Source: Dendrophyllia cribrosa
Lineage: Eukaryota > Cnidaria > Anthozoa > Scleractinia > Dendrophylliidae
Length of the DNA: 64,000 nt
Assembly: GCA_024195265.1 (NCBI GenBank)
Contig: JAJLRJ010000002.1
Span: 46,892,802 to 46,956,801, forward strand
Direction: 5' to 3'
Shown here: piece by piece, positions 46,101-54,799 of the stretch
Layout of the letters: each line of letters opens with the position of its first letter
Position numbering within the stretch: the first letter of the stretch is position 1
The notes under the pieces: model-generated
Told to the model about the DNA's origin: nothing
The model's database searches: none
The model's input: only the letters and a program-made list of their open reading frames with translations
Made by a program: the position numbers and the translations under genes

Positions 46101-49100
46101 TTTCTTATTCCCTGGTTCGCTCTTAGGAGCCTTTAATTCAATTCTTCGCGCCCCACCCTATACGATACCTCGATGGCTGAAAACATCGGCATTCCTTTCT
46201 GAATACCCTAAGCTATACAAAAATCCGTAATTTCCACCCCTAAACAAGCTAGACGACGAGCATCCTCGTATCTTTCGTTTGGAAGCCCCCCTCACCCGCC
46301 ATATCTTGGACCCAGGGTAAAAGAGGAGTTATCGTCGACTAATATGCATGATTCAAATCGATATAAATTACGTGTCTACCGACTTTGGATCGGCGAATAA
46401 CTTGTGTTTGCCCATTATCTTATTTTGTACATCTGCAATTTTGTTTATACATATACACTTTAACAATGGCGTCAATGGACGCTCATATGTAATTCATAGT
46501 TCATATTTAATTCATGAGTTTGGAAGTATTTCAGACCGGGTATGTTTTGGTCTTCGTAACATGATGTGATAATGTCATATGTGACGCGGAAATTATGTCA
46601 TGATTTCGAATGGCTGCTGTCTTGGATTTCCATTATGTTAAAAGGGTGCCAAAATTGAGTAAAAATTGTTTAATCAAAAGAAATATGCTAAATGATCGTT
46701 GCCATGTAAACATCACAAGTTATGAACAAAACGATGTCACGTCAAAAAGTTGCCAAATAAGTTTCAGAAAATATCGCGAAGTTTTGTGGGTATTGATTAA
46801 ATGCTTTAAAAGTTATTAGTGTTAAAAGTCATCGCGAGCACTTCCCGCCCCCTTCTCCTGTCTAAATTGGTACCTTGAACGCTAGATTATAGAAAACTGC
46901 TGCGAAATCAAAAACAGTGTTTGAACGAACTGACAGCTGGTAGCGCCGTGCTGACGAGAGCTCGACAACTGCTTCCTAGTTTGTTGCCAGGAAAGCAAAG
47001 ATGTTGCACGAAAGAAATAATACAGCTGTTTTTAAATCGTACGCGACAAGACCGATAGGAAAATGACCTAAAACAGCACGACAGCTTCTTTGTTGTCTTA
47101 AATCGACTAGCTTTATCAGCTGAAATGTTTGGACAACCTCAATGCAAATAGATCATAATTATAACGATAAAATAAGCAAAACATATTCTTTACGTGATTA
47201 AACTCGTAGTTTTCTTTAAAAAATGATCCGAAAACAACATTAACGTAACCGCTTAAATACTCGCTTTAGAATTTGCTTTACTAGTTACTTAAAGTTATTG
47301 CATCTTCGATTTCTTTTTCAATTAATATGGCAACAAAACACATTAAATCTTACAGCATCATGTTGTAATCGGACTTAAATATTTCAATACGACAACCGCT
47401 TGTTGCAAACGGAATTACAAACAAAATCAGTGGAAGAGCTCGCTCTCTCGCAATATGTTTTCCTCTCGCGCAGCCTTTTGTTCTCTCGTAGAAAAAATAT
47501 TATTTTTCTATCACATTTTTTATATATCAACAAGCAAGATAAATGTCTATAATTTGTACGGTATATATAATAAATGTGATATTTGTAGACTGAGATGTAA
47601 ATCATCTTGCATTTGCTACTGTAGATTTCGTCAATTTCATTTCTATGGCGAATAAGTTTTAGACGTATCCTTATTTTGTGCATGTTAGCCGGCATACAGA
47701 AGATATAAGCTACAACATTCAGCATCATTAATTATCAGCTGTGGTAAAGAGGTTTATCATGAACCACCCAAGAAATTAAAAAAAGTAAAATTTTCATACA
47801 ACCGTCTGTCACTTTATCTCAATTGGCCGATTATTTGGTGATTATAAGGAGAGGAAACGCCTTCGGAATGATTTAAATAAAGTCATGACTTCTCTTGAAG
47901 AGTTTTTTTTAATAAAGACTATCTTTTATATCAGGTGCTGTTTCTCAGACAGTTAAAAAAATTTCACTGGTAATAAAAACAAAACAGTTGTGACACTTTG
48001 TTTAACAACCGCAACTCAAATGCGGACATTTATATTTAATGAAAAATGCATTTTGCATTGACAGCCTTGAAAATTTCTTGCTGAAAGTTATAGGCGTGTA
48101 TTCTTTATGAAAACATGAGCTTCGTGTAGTATTGAAGAGTGATTCATACGCTTTGTGCCTCATTGCAATTTGGCTGCACAATGGGTACCGAAATTACGCT
48201 TTACGGGCAGGATCATTATAGGATTTTAAAACTATTTTTATGTGGTTTCTTAATTTCTGTTTATTTACAAAGCCGTTGTGTCTCATCGATAATCTGTGCA
48301 TATCTTTTATCACAAAAATGTTCGTATTCGCACAAGATTCTATTGCAGTGATTAAACTGAATAATCTGTATATTTTGAAACGTTTGGCTCAGAGCGCTGA
48401 TATCAAAGGATATATATTCCTTTCCCAATTTATTATTCATGGGATTTAGGAGTGGCTGCTTCAATTATATAATCGTTAATCAGACTGTAGAATATGGTGA
48501 AAATTTGGAAACATATTTTAACAACGGTGAAATATTAAGTGACGAAAATGCTTCATATTAAGGTTTGATAATTTTCTCTTTGGTAAACAAATCTTTGGAG
48601 TGGGAATGTTTTGTACAAGTAGCGAAAGGAATAGAACACTTTCTTCCGCTTCGTTTAAATATTTATAACATATATATTTTTGTATTTAATTCACCACCCA
48701 GAGACTGACTCGATTTCTCATGAGAAATCGATCTATTTATGAGAAAAAAAAAATCGAAATGAAAATATAAACAATGCCTTGCTTTAACACGAGTACTTAC
48801 TCGCAGCATTCGGAAACATTTAACAATTGTTGTTATTTTCCAAAAAAATTGGGTAGATATAATCAGATGAACCACACCACGATGATTTACCGAAAATAAA
48901 TCCTCGAGACAATCTTCTGCTTTGCAAGATTTGCTGCAAATTATTTCTATCAGCAAGGCTAAAATCGCCCTCAACTGTATTTAATGCTAATGCTACACTT
49001 CGACTCAAGATGACCGTTGTTCGATCGAAATATGTCTGTTGTAAATTCAAAATTGTTTTTCCTTATTTACGAATTAACACTTGCAACTCACCATGATCGT

Positions 49101-49778
49101 TGTTTTATCGTAATATGTCTGTTGTAAATTTAAAATTGTTTTTCATTTTTGACGAATTTTTGGTTTGTCTGCTTCTATCCAGACCTTATGGTAAAATGAT
49201 AAAAACCTTGAAAATATTATGAATAAACGAATAAATAATGTTTCTAAGCTTCGCGCCCCTGGAATATATTTTGGAGCCGATTTCATTTTGCAAACGGAGA
49301 AAATTTATTTTTCAAGTTAATTTCCATTAAGAACGCAAATAAATATATTTTTCTGAAAGCAAAACTACATCCTTTCTGCTAACCTCTTCAATCTTGAAAG
49401 CGCCAATGAGGTAAAAATAAAGATACAAACATAATATTCTTAACCTTGTACGCAGTTATAAGCGAACATATTGAGTAGCAGTGTTTCATGAAATCATAAT
49501 GCAAGCTTGGCTCACTTTCGGGAATCTGAAAACGAAACCAAACGATGCGACAACAAGAATCCTCAAACTATACATCGATCGCGGTGGCATACAAATTCAA
49601 TTCGATAAACATTAACAAATACAGAAAAAAAATACAGCTGAAAGTTCATTTTTAGGGTGCAATACCTACCATCTTTATCAAACTTCTTGAAAATCACCAG
49701 AAAGTCGTTAGAAGTGATTTGAGTTTTTCCTTGGAACGAAGTAACAAAAGGTTTAGCCCCTGCACCGTCAGTAGCCAT
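32582..49778 (-). CDS. Six-EF-hand calbindin-like protein, gene B (tandem paralogue of A)
   Basis: Same family and fold as gene A. Coding exons: 49670-49778, 44833-44903, 43497-43589, 42918-43001, 42212-42268, 41209-41286, 38828-38883, 35957-36010 (start uncertain), 35012-35083 and 32582-32710, about 267 residues, the usual family length. Loops: DKDGNGYIEAGE, DMNFDGRLDLEE, DQDHSGYIESDE, DGNKDGKLSLSE, DEDKNGYIADEE, DTDKDGKIKYEE; all six look calcium-competent. The C-terminus is short (YLLRDGR) with no CaaX box. Acceptor-like TTTTAG at 49800 suggests a 5' UTR intron ending at 49798. Two oddities: exon 8 uses a GC donor (GAG|GCAAGT), and the exon 7/8 phases do not fit using the obvious GT and AG, so either an alternative acceptor (AG at 35997-35998) is used or the frame is broken. 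Exon sizes otherwise match A. Confidence 0.88.
32860..33160. repeat. Degenerate tandem repeat 'tatatgaaagggtaggga'
   Basis: About eight loose units of 18-35 bp built on TATATGAAAGGGTAGGGATT, in the last intron of gene B and abutting the 5' truncation of the LINE fragment at ~33190. Confidence 0.7.
33195..34055 (+). pseudogene. LINE reverse-transcriptase 3' half, fragment 3
   Basis: Reads KMFADDTNISIPGRTLADLE (the FADD catalytic box of the RT palm), then LNCWLKTNRLSLNVAKTKFM and HTTSLGLTIDDRLSW. A frameshift at ~33565 is followed by NALIQPRLDYCSPVWDGFSN, LQNRAARVIARANYET, a stop at ~33826, and LWNSLPQDVRNIKSIGQFKR to a final stop at ~34053. The order is that of CR1/L2/Jockey-type non-LTR elements. 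Everything upstream of the FADD box is missing, so it is a dead 5'-truncated copy, antisense in an intron of gene B. A (TGTA)n run lies ~80 bp past the end. Confidence 0.9.
34134..34196. repeat. (TGTA)n microsatellite
   Basis: Around 14 TGTA/TATG units, likely seeded by the LINE 3' end, followed at 34227-34248 by a poly-C run. Confidence 0.9.
34520..34977. mobile_element. TTAA-type element copy, inverted, split by a CCAAT-rich MITE
   Basis: 34522-34617 (GTAATCCTGCACTTTATCTCC, ATATTTGGTGGAATTTGACG) and 34903-34977 (ATGGAAATAACT, TTATTTCGGCGAGACAGTGCTCC) are the reverse of the 8823-9217 family, ending at TTAA near 34975. The MITE at 34620-34900 lies inside. Confidence 0.65.
34620..34900. mobile_element. 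CCAAT-rich TA-flanked MITE, copy 3 (good copy)
   Basis: TA at 34618-34619 and 34901-34902 flank GAGCAGTTTTCAATTGAGTG and its inverse. The interior has four ATTGG/CCAAT words in paired orientation (TTGTGATTGGCTAAAAAATC, CCAATCAGAAGTAAAACC, TCTGATTGGTTCATTGG, GTGATTGGTCAG). It is inserted in a TTAA-type element, so the older element serves as host sequence. Confidence 0.85.
35088..35170. repeat. (GTGA)n and adjoining repeat shared with 45335-45440
   Basis: GAGTGAGTGAGTGAGTGA is followed by TTAGCCACCGTTACCGATAA and CCCGTTCATT. The same string is found inverted at 45365-45400 beside CTCACTCGCTCACTC. Two dispersed copies of one repeat, both in introns of gene B. Confidence 0.65.
36411..37245. mobile_element. 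835-bp DNA element with palindromic subterminal arrays and a HIRAN-like ORF
   Basis: Ends CCCGGCATAGTAAATCGAAC and its exact inverse; flanked by TTCCCT at 36405-36410 and 37246-37251 (6-bp duplication). The outer ~125-230 bp on each side are iterations of ATCGAACTCA in both orientations and form internal palindromes (centre near 36477 and 37194). Between them lies the ORF at 36687-36905. No transposase: a non-autonomous element, superfamily unassigned. It sits in the intron between exons 7 and 8 of gene B. Confidence 0.85.
36687..36905 (+). CDS. Small HIRAN-like protein inside the transposon
   Basis: 72 residues starting MASDELWVVSFKCVVKGYQE. After a beta-like start come VKDGEVFKVLKK, KKGRAFRIANERGQLGHLQR and KLVASLWP. 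The pattern 'A-x-R-I-x-N-E-x-G-x-x-x-G-H-L-x-R-x-L-V/A' is that of HIRAN domains, which bind 3' DNA ends in HLTF-type proteins (family knowledge). The ORF lacks the helicase or nuclease parts usually fused to HIRAN, and a donor-like GTAAGTAAAG follows the stop, so it may be a first exon or a truncated remnant. HIRAN assignment is by eye. Confidence 0.5.
   Translation: MASDELWVVSFKCVVKGYQECRFDVKDGEVFKVLKKMGKKGRAFRIANERGQLGHLQRKLVASLWPVKLMLR
37546..38395. other. Intron sequence with no recognised features
   Basis: Overlapping short open frames on both strands at 37535-37799, none with a known domain. AT-rich, within gene B. Confidence 0.35.
38398..38611. mobile_element. 214-bp MITE with ATAAGTTCGTGTTCCAGTA ends
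   Basis: GTAATAAGTTCGTGTTCCAG and, inverted, CTGGAACACGAACTTATTC, with a C/A-rich interior made of CATCA-type words. Confidence 0.7.
38615..38685. repeat. 71-bp hairpin, TAATCTCGTACCCAGATCTC
   Basis: TAATCTCGTACCCAGATCTC and GAGATCTGGGTACGAGATTA pair exactly around a 30-bp loop. It directly follows the previous MITE. Confidence 0.75.
38980..40395. mobile_element. Copy 2 of the 11095-11680 element, inverted and broken by insertions
   Basis: 38995-39290, 39720-39860 and 40205-40395 match 11670-11480, 11420-11280 and 11280-11100 in reverse order (for example GTGTCACGCAATTCGTCACG; TTAATTACACC region; AACGAAATGCTCTTG). At least two insertions separate the blocks, one being the CAGGGGCGG element at 39298-39463. 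Outer ends ATTCTTGGCTTGCACATGAC and GACGTACGTGCACACCAAG are inverted partners. Confidence 0.65.
39298..39463. mobile_element. 166-bp CAGGGGCGG-ended element with 5-bp duplication
   Basis: CAGGGGCGGATCCAGGATTT to CACCCTCCCCGCCCCTG, flanked by GACTA at 39293-39297 and 39464-39468. Same end type and duplication length as 18582-19604. A G-run at 39411-39433 makes exact length doubtful. Confidence 0.8.
41578..41730. mobile_element. CCAAT-rich MITE, copy 4 (5' half only)
   Basis: Begins GAGCAGTTTTCATTGAGTGTC and is lost after ATCGCACGCGTTTA. In an intron of gene B. Confidence 0.7.
41874..42154. mobile_element. CCAAT-rich TA-flanked MITE, copy 5
   Basis: TA at 41872-41873 and 42155-42156 flank the complete element, ends GAGCAGTTTTCAATTGAGTG and inverse. 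It ends only ~55 bp before exon 5 of gene B (42212-42268), i.e. in the intron just downstream of it. Confidence 0.85.
42382..42876. mobile_element. Element with AAAATCTCTATTAAGCC ends, containing an 11-bp VNTR and poly-G
   Basis: AAAATCTCTATTAAGCCAC and GTGGCTTAATAGAGATTTTA are inverted ends ~495 bp apart. Inside: G-runs at ~42469-42490 and ~42825-42841, and an array of 'tttatacctgg' units at 42628-42712. Confidence 0.65.
43275..43433. mobile_element. 159-bp MITE, ACCGTAAATCC ends
   Basis: TACCGTAAATCCCCCTCCCT and GAGGAGGATTTACAGTA are inverted ends. Similar sequence (AACCAAAACAATAAA, GACAATACAGACTGTATT) lies at 31410-31560. Confidence 0.55.
44434..44818. mobile_element. 385-bp MITE, AAGGGGCTGATTACATGGCG ends
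   Basis: AAGGGGCTGATTACATGGCG and CGCCATGTAATCGGCCCTT are inverted ends; the arms continue through AATTTCAGCCCGG for ~45 bp. The interior repeats AGCCCGGGCTGAAATTT in both orientations. Confidence 0.8.
45841..45935 (+). repeat. Possible tRNA-derived SINE
   Basis: TGGTTTAGTGC (45861-45871, close to an A box) and GATCAAGTC (45897-45905, exact GWTCRANNC B box) lie ~30 bp apart as in tRNA genes, followed by a T-rich tail. No cloverleaf could be confirmed. Confidence 0.35.
45940..49660. other. Large AT-rich first coding intron of gene B, no gene recognised
   Basis: Only short open frames of low complexity. A pair of similar segments at 49010-49060 and 49090-49150 (TTCGATCGAAATATGTCTGTTGTAAATT-like) indicates a small local duplication. 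Confidence 0.4.
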
Positions 49779-49799
49779 GTTTACTGCGTTCACTGTAGC

Positions 49800-51367
49800 T
49801 AAAATGAATGGCAAACACTTTCCGTTAGCGTCTTTAAGAGGTTTTGAATAAATTATGCAAAGTCAATCCTTTTAATGACAGTATAAGTAATTATATTTTT
49901 TATGAGTCAACGCAGGCGTTCGCCGCAAATTTTCAAGCCAAGTTTACTTTTGAATATTTAATTTTCGAATGTAGTATTTTCCTATTTCCTGCACGAGGTA
50001 AATTGGCTTACGTTGGAGATAAGCTCATCCACTTTAATGATCTCATAATATTCAGATTAATAAAGTCGAAATGTCCCGATAACTTGTTGAGAAAGGAAAC
50101 ACGCCCCGATTGTCTAATATAAGCGCTTTAAATTAACATATAAATTGTTTTTTGTATTTTTCACCCGAGTGTCTTAGTTTAAAAAATTACAATTTGTAAT
50201 TTTTTTCCTGAAAGCTGGCAGTAGATCTCCAGCTTAAAAATATATATTTTTTAATACTTTTTATTTTATTTGATTTGATTTTGTTCCACGCTTTCGCGAA
50301 TGATTTTAACATCAAGTCGCTAGAAAGGAAAGAAATATCAGTTAGTCTTCATCTCCTTAATGAGTGATATTTATAGTCTCTTTCTCAATTTGTTGTTTCC
50401 AATAAAGAGCCAACTTTACGCATTAGACATCTTAGTTAACATGTGATATAAGAACCGCGATATAGCTGCACGCTTCCCGACTGAAGTAAAGCAGTTTGTT
50501 TTCCTCGAGCTAACGCTAACCATCCACTTTCTAATGAGCAGTGAACAGAACAGAACAGAAACTCTTAGGCGGTCGACCGGGAAGATCGTTCTGCACGTGG
50601 CTCTTCCACGTCAATTGCATATCAACTGATCTGAAAGGTTTACACGTTTAATTTTAAGGCGACAAGGAGTGAAAAGCAGTCATCTATCGGTGCTAATGAT
50701 TAAACAAAAAGGATGGGTAAACCGACAATTTAACGTTAATTTTTTATTGCGATGATCGAGGTCTAGCAGCCATTTCAAAAACTTAATTGTTTTCGTTTTT
50801 CAACAGGATTTCCGAGACTAAGAAACAATAAAAGCATTCGTCGTGTTTGAAATTCACGATAAGACATTCGGCTTCAGTTTTTAAAAATTACACCCACCTA
50901 AAACGCCTGGAGGGAAAAAAAGAGTGGTTGCCTCCAAGGCAATCTTGCAGAGATTATAATCGAGACTGGGGTGATGCCTTAAATAAGCCTCGGGAACAAT
51001 AGAAGGCCAATGACAGCTATGCAGAGTTGAGGAAAGTAATTAATAAAGTAAGTAAGGAATTTAGTTAGCAAGTAAGCAAGTAAGCAAGCAAGTATTCACT
51101 GCCGGTTTCCGAAAAGACTTCAATATACACGTCGTCATGAAGAACGCCTTTAATGAAATGTAGTCATTGACAGATGTTATTTTTATGTAGCTGAGGTATG
51201 TACCCACATGAGCCACAGGAAACCCACTAACGGGTTCTGAGGCATGACAACAGTTTGGGTGTATTGGACATGCTTGGACAATTTTAGAGACTGAATAGAA
51301 AGGGGTGGAGGTTGTGGGGGAGAGGGGGATGGTGGACCTCTCCCCTGGATCCGATACAACTGTTTTC
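49800..51367. other. Upstream region of gene B, no gene recognised
   Basis: AT-rich. It should contain the gene B promoter and the 5' UTR exon implied by the acceptor at 49799-49800, but neither could be placed. Confidence 0.3.
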
Positions 51368-51555
51368 TAAAGGCTGGTTTTCACTAGCGCATAAGCATAA
51401 GCACAAGCCAACATACGCAGACTTAGTAACATGTTGATCATTAGTGCCTATTGTTCTGTTTAGTTCAAACAATTGGAACTAATGAATAACACGTTACTGA
51501 GTCTGCTTATGTTAGCTTGTGCTTATGCTTATGCGCTAGTGAAAACCAGCCTTTA
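51368..51555. mobile_element. 188-bp MITE with ~60-bp arms
   Basis: AAAGGCTGGTTTTCACTAGC to GCTAGTGAAAACCAGCCTTT, arms continuing through GCATAAGCATAAGCACAAGC with very few mismatches. The loop holds TTAGTGCCTATTGTTCTGTT. Confidence 0.85.
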
Positions 51556-51929
51556 CGAAAAGACACAACAGCGGAGGAAAAAGGAAACGGAATTTTACTT
51601 CCTTTACTCCAAAGTCCATGGATGTACTCCGGAAGCCGAGCATTGAGATGACGGCTATTTTCCAATGCCTTTTTGTGGTTCTTAAGAGCGGCTGTCCGTA
51701 ATTTTCGCCTAAAGTGTTTCGGATGAGAAAAAAATGAAATTCCCCAAACTTTCTCAGAATAAAGGTCTAGATAAGTGAATCACATCAAGATAACTTTAAG
51801 TTCGATCAAATTAATATTTTAGCTGTGCGGCAACAATTTCGGTTTTTCGGCTCTGAAAGGCCGTTTATATATTACACGGCAGAAAAATCGGGTACGGTCT
51901 CGTCAAAATAGTGGTACGTTAGGGACCTT

Positions 51930-52495
51930 TAAAAGCCTGGTTTCCATATAATCGCAACGATCATAACTTCTTTAATATGTATTCAAACGCCATCAAACTT
52001 TGTGACTTTTCCTAAAATTTATCTGGCAACAATTTCATATGACAATTTTTTGATCACGTGACTTGACGTTTCCATGGCAACTAGATTTTGACAGCCATGT
52101 TTTTGGAAATTTGCATATTTATACCTTTGAATGAAGAAAAACAATGTTTATTGGTATAACTTTTGTATTTTTACGTCATTTAGCGTTTATTTATTGGTTT
52201 TGATTAATTTTGCGTCAATTTTGACGGTTTTTAAGAGGTTTTAAAAAATTCAGAAATCCAAGATGGCGGATCCAAGATGGCGGCCGTATAACTAATTACC
52301 TAATAACTACGTCATATGACATCATCGTTCCATTGTGCGGACCGCAAAGGAGACAGTTTTGGACGTACTATGTACCCTCTAGGTTTCATTGTCATAGCCT
52401 TAATGTTCTTGAAGTTACGAAGGGGGGGCACAATGTGCCCCCCCCGCCCCGCCAAGGCTCAGGAACTCAAAAAAGCCCAGGCCGAATAGGGTTAA
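51930..52495. repeat. Dispersed repeat related to 55925-56035
   Basis: 51963-52007 (AACTTCTTTAATATGTATTC, GCCATCAAACTTTGTG) occurs inverted at 55937-55973, while 52430-52495 (CCAGGCCGAATAGGGTTAA) occurs in direct orientation at 56017-56035. Fragments of at least one larger repeat. Confidence 0.55.
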
Positions 52496-52505
52496 CATTG
52501 ACTTA

Positions 52506-53135
52506 GGGCCTGCTCGCACTACAGTGAAAATCAAAAATTAGCCCGTGCAAACAGTTCCGAAAATTAGAAGCCGCAAATGGAAGTTCCAAAACTTTTTGAG
52601 AACATTTTAGGGTCGCACTGTCCGTCCATGCTGTCGAAAACATACACGTAATGACAAAGTTCCCGTCGATTGAATATTGAATACAGGTCATTATTATTGG
52701 ATGACATAGCATATTACAGCTGTGCGAATACGCACCAAGACGAGTGAAAATATGATACGACATTATTCCCTTCTAAGTACGCGCTAGGGAAAACACTTGC
52801 AAAAACATATACTAATGGGAGAATACCTCGATTTTTCGAACGGAGGCTTTCGAAAACGGTTTCAAAAGTGGAGACGCATCGTTATGAAAACGCTTTGTTT
52901 CTAGTGTGGACATGTGAAAACGGAGATGCCATGTATATCGGTTCCAGCCCAAATCGAAGCATCTATCATCTATCCAAGATGGCGGATGGTCTTGTGATGT
53001 TGTATTTTCGAGCGTTTTATTGTGAATAGGTGAAAACGACACGAAAACGCTGGTGTGGGCGAACGTATTTTGCTTCGTTTTCGCCGAAATGAAAACGGAG
53101 ACTTTTAAAAACGCGTTAGTGTGGACGAGGCCTAA
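52506..53135. mobile_element. Eroded ~630-bp element with GGCCT(G/C) ends
   Basis: TTAGGGCCTGCTCGCACTA on the left and TAGTGTGGACGAGGCCTAAA on the right are imperfect inverted partners; GAAAACGG-type words recur inside (TTTCGAAAACGG, GTGAAAACGGAG, AAATGAAAACGGAG). Confidence 0.45.
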
Positions 53136-53284
53136 ATGATGTGTATTTGTAGTTCAGAGTGATCTTGTTTATTGGAAAAGTAGTTGTCACTGACTTAAAA
53201 ATAATACTAATAAAAAAATAAAATACAATAAGTTAGCAAGACGTTTTTCGGTGTGATTTTCTAATTACATCTCGGTATATTTGT

Positions 53285-53375
53285 GTAGTGATGGCCCATC
53301 AATGTAGAGCGCTGTACTGTGTACTGCTGAACCAGCGCTCCCGAGTTCCGTTCGAATCCTGGTAGGGACATGGAA
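53285..53375 (+). repeat. tRNA-like sequence (weak)
   Basis: GTTCGAATCC at 53350-53359 is an exact B-box core and TGGCCCATCAATG lies ~60 bp upstream, but no acceptor stem or cloverleaf was found. Possibly a SINE head. Confidence 0.2.
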
Positions 53376-54720
53376 TACCGAACTTGACATTGGCGATCAT
53401 TATACTGATCTTACGCGTTTCATCAGTGGAGTCCTTCGTTTTTCAAGTAACAAGCTTCGAAAATTAAAATCGATCTGCGAACTTAAAATCGGGATCAACG
53501 CTATTAAAGGATAACAGTTTTCCATGGCAATAATTATACCATAAATATCTGTCTGAACGCTTAAGCACACTTAGCATCGACTTACGCTAAGTCTACTTAA
53601 CGCGGACTTACTGTCTAGTGTAGACCCACTATGCATATCATCAACATCTCGCCAAGGAACAAAATCGCGCTGGCGATATGCCAGCCCGATTTAACTAACA
53701 CTGAAACTGCCCAGAAAACAGAAGCATCCTATGTTAATCGAAGACTACATTCAAAACCGCGGGGCAATCGAACGAGTATTCGATCGAACGATTCCATTCC
53801 ATTGCAAAGTATTGAACGTGTTTTCATGTTTTCACAGAAAACAGGACTCCCCAAACGGCTGAAAAACGAGCCTAAGACCTGACCAGCTGACGGATTGAGC
53901 AATCTGAAAGCTGAGGCTTAGGGCGCGTTTTTTGGGGGACATTTACTAGCCATTCTGGAATGAGAATACGCTAGCAAAACTATGTCGTTTACAGTCTCAT
54001 ACGGCCAAAAATGGTCCAGGTACACATAGTTACAACCTCGTTCCCAGCCCTGGGAACGAGCGGGTTGACATAGTTAGTCTCTTATTTTTCTTTTAGTTAG
54101 TCGCACAATCGTCCGCGTGAGCCGCGAGGAACAACGTTTTCCATATTTTACAAGAGGAATAGGTGCAATATTTAGAGGTATTCTGTTTTTGGAATGGCCA
54201 GAATATCTCCCAAAAAATACGCCCTTAGTTACCTAATACGTAGTTATGTTATCTATTGGTAATTACCAGACGTCCTGCGCTTATTTCTTTTCCAGACAAA
54301 AACATGCGAGCGTGAAAAAGTACTTTAATGAACAATAACAAATCAAAGGCTCCAACGAGCCAACTCGTGAATAAGAAACAATCTTCTCCTACACTTTTTG
54401 CCCTCCGCCCTCTCTGTCCCATTCCCCACCCTCCCGTTCCTCCAAAGCTGACCCCATTGGCAAGGCAGGTGACCATTACCTATCGCGTTTGGAACGAGCA
54501 AAACATATGCGCAATCCTTATGCACTAGTCAGCGGAATAACCAAGAAAGTTTGCAACTGATGGATGAAGGAGTGAAAATTTGCATATTTGTCCCCATCTC
54601 CTATAACTCGTTCAACGCTTCGCGCGTTCACGAGTTAAAAATGTACAATTCGCATAGTCATAACAACGGTAACAATGGTTCGCATAGTCAGAATACTCGC
54701 TATTATATTATACCTCAATG

Positions 54721-54796
54721 TAGCCTGCGAGCAAGCTCTCGGGCTCGGGGTTTGGGGAAAGGGGAGTAGGGAAGGAGAGAGAGCTTGCAGCCATGT
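54721..54796. repeat. 76-bp foldback with TAGCCTGCGAGCAAGCTCTC end
   Basis: GCGAGCAAGCTCTC pairs with GAGAGAGCTTGCAGC across a G-rich loop. Confidence 0.5.
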
Positions 54797-54799
54797 CTC

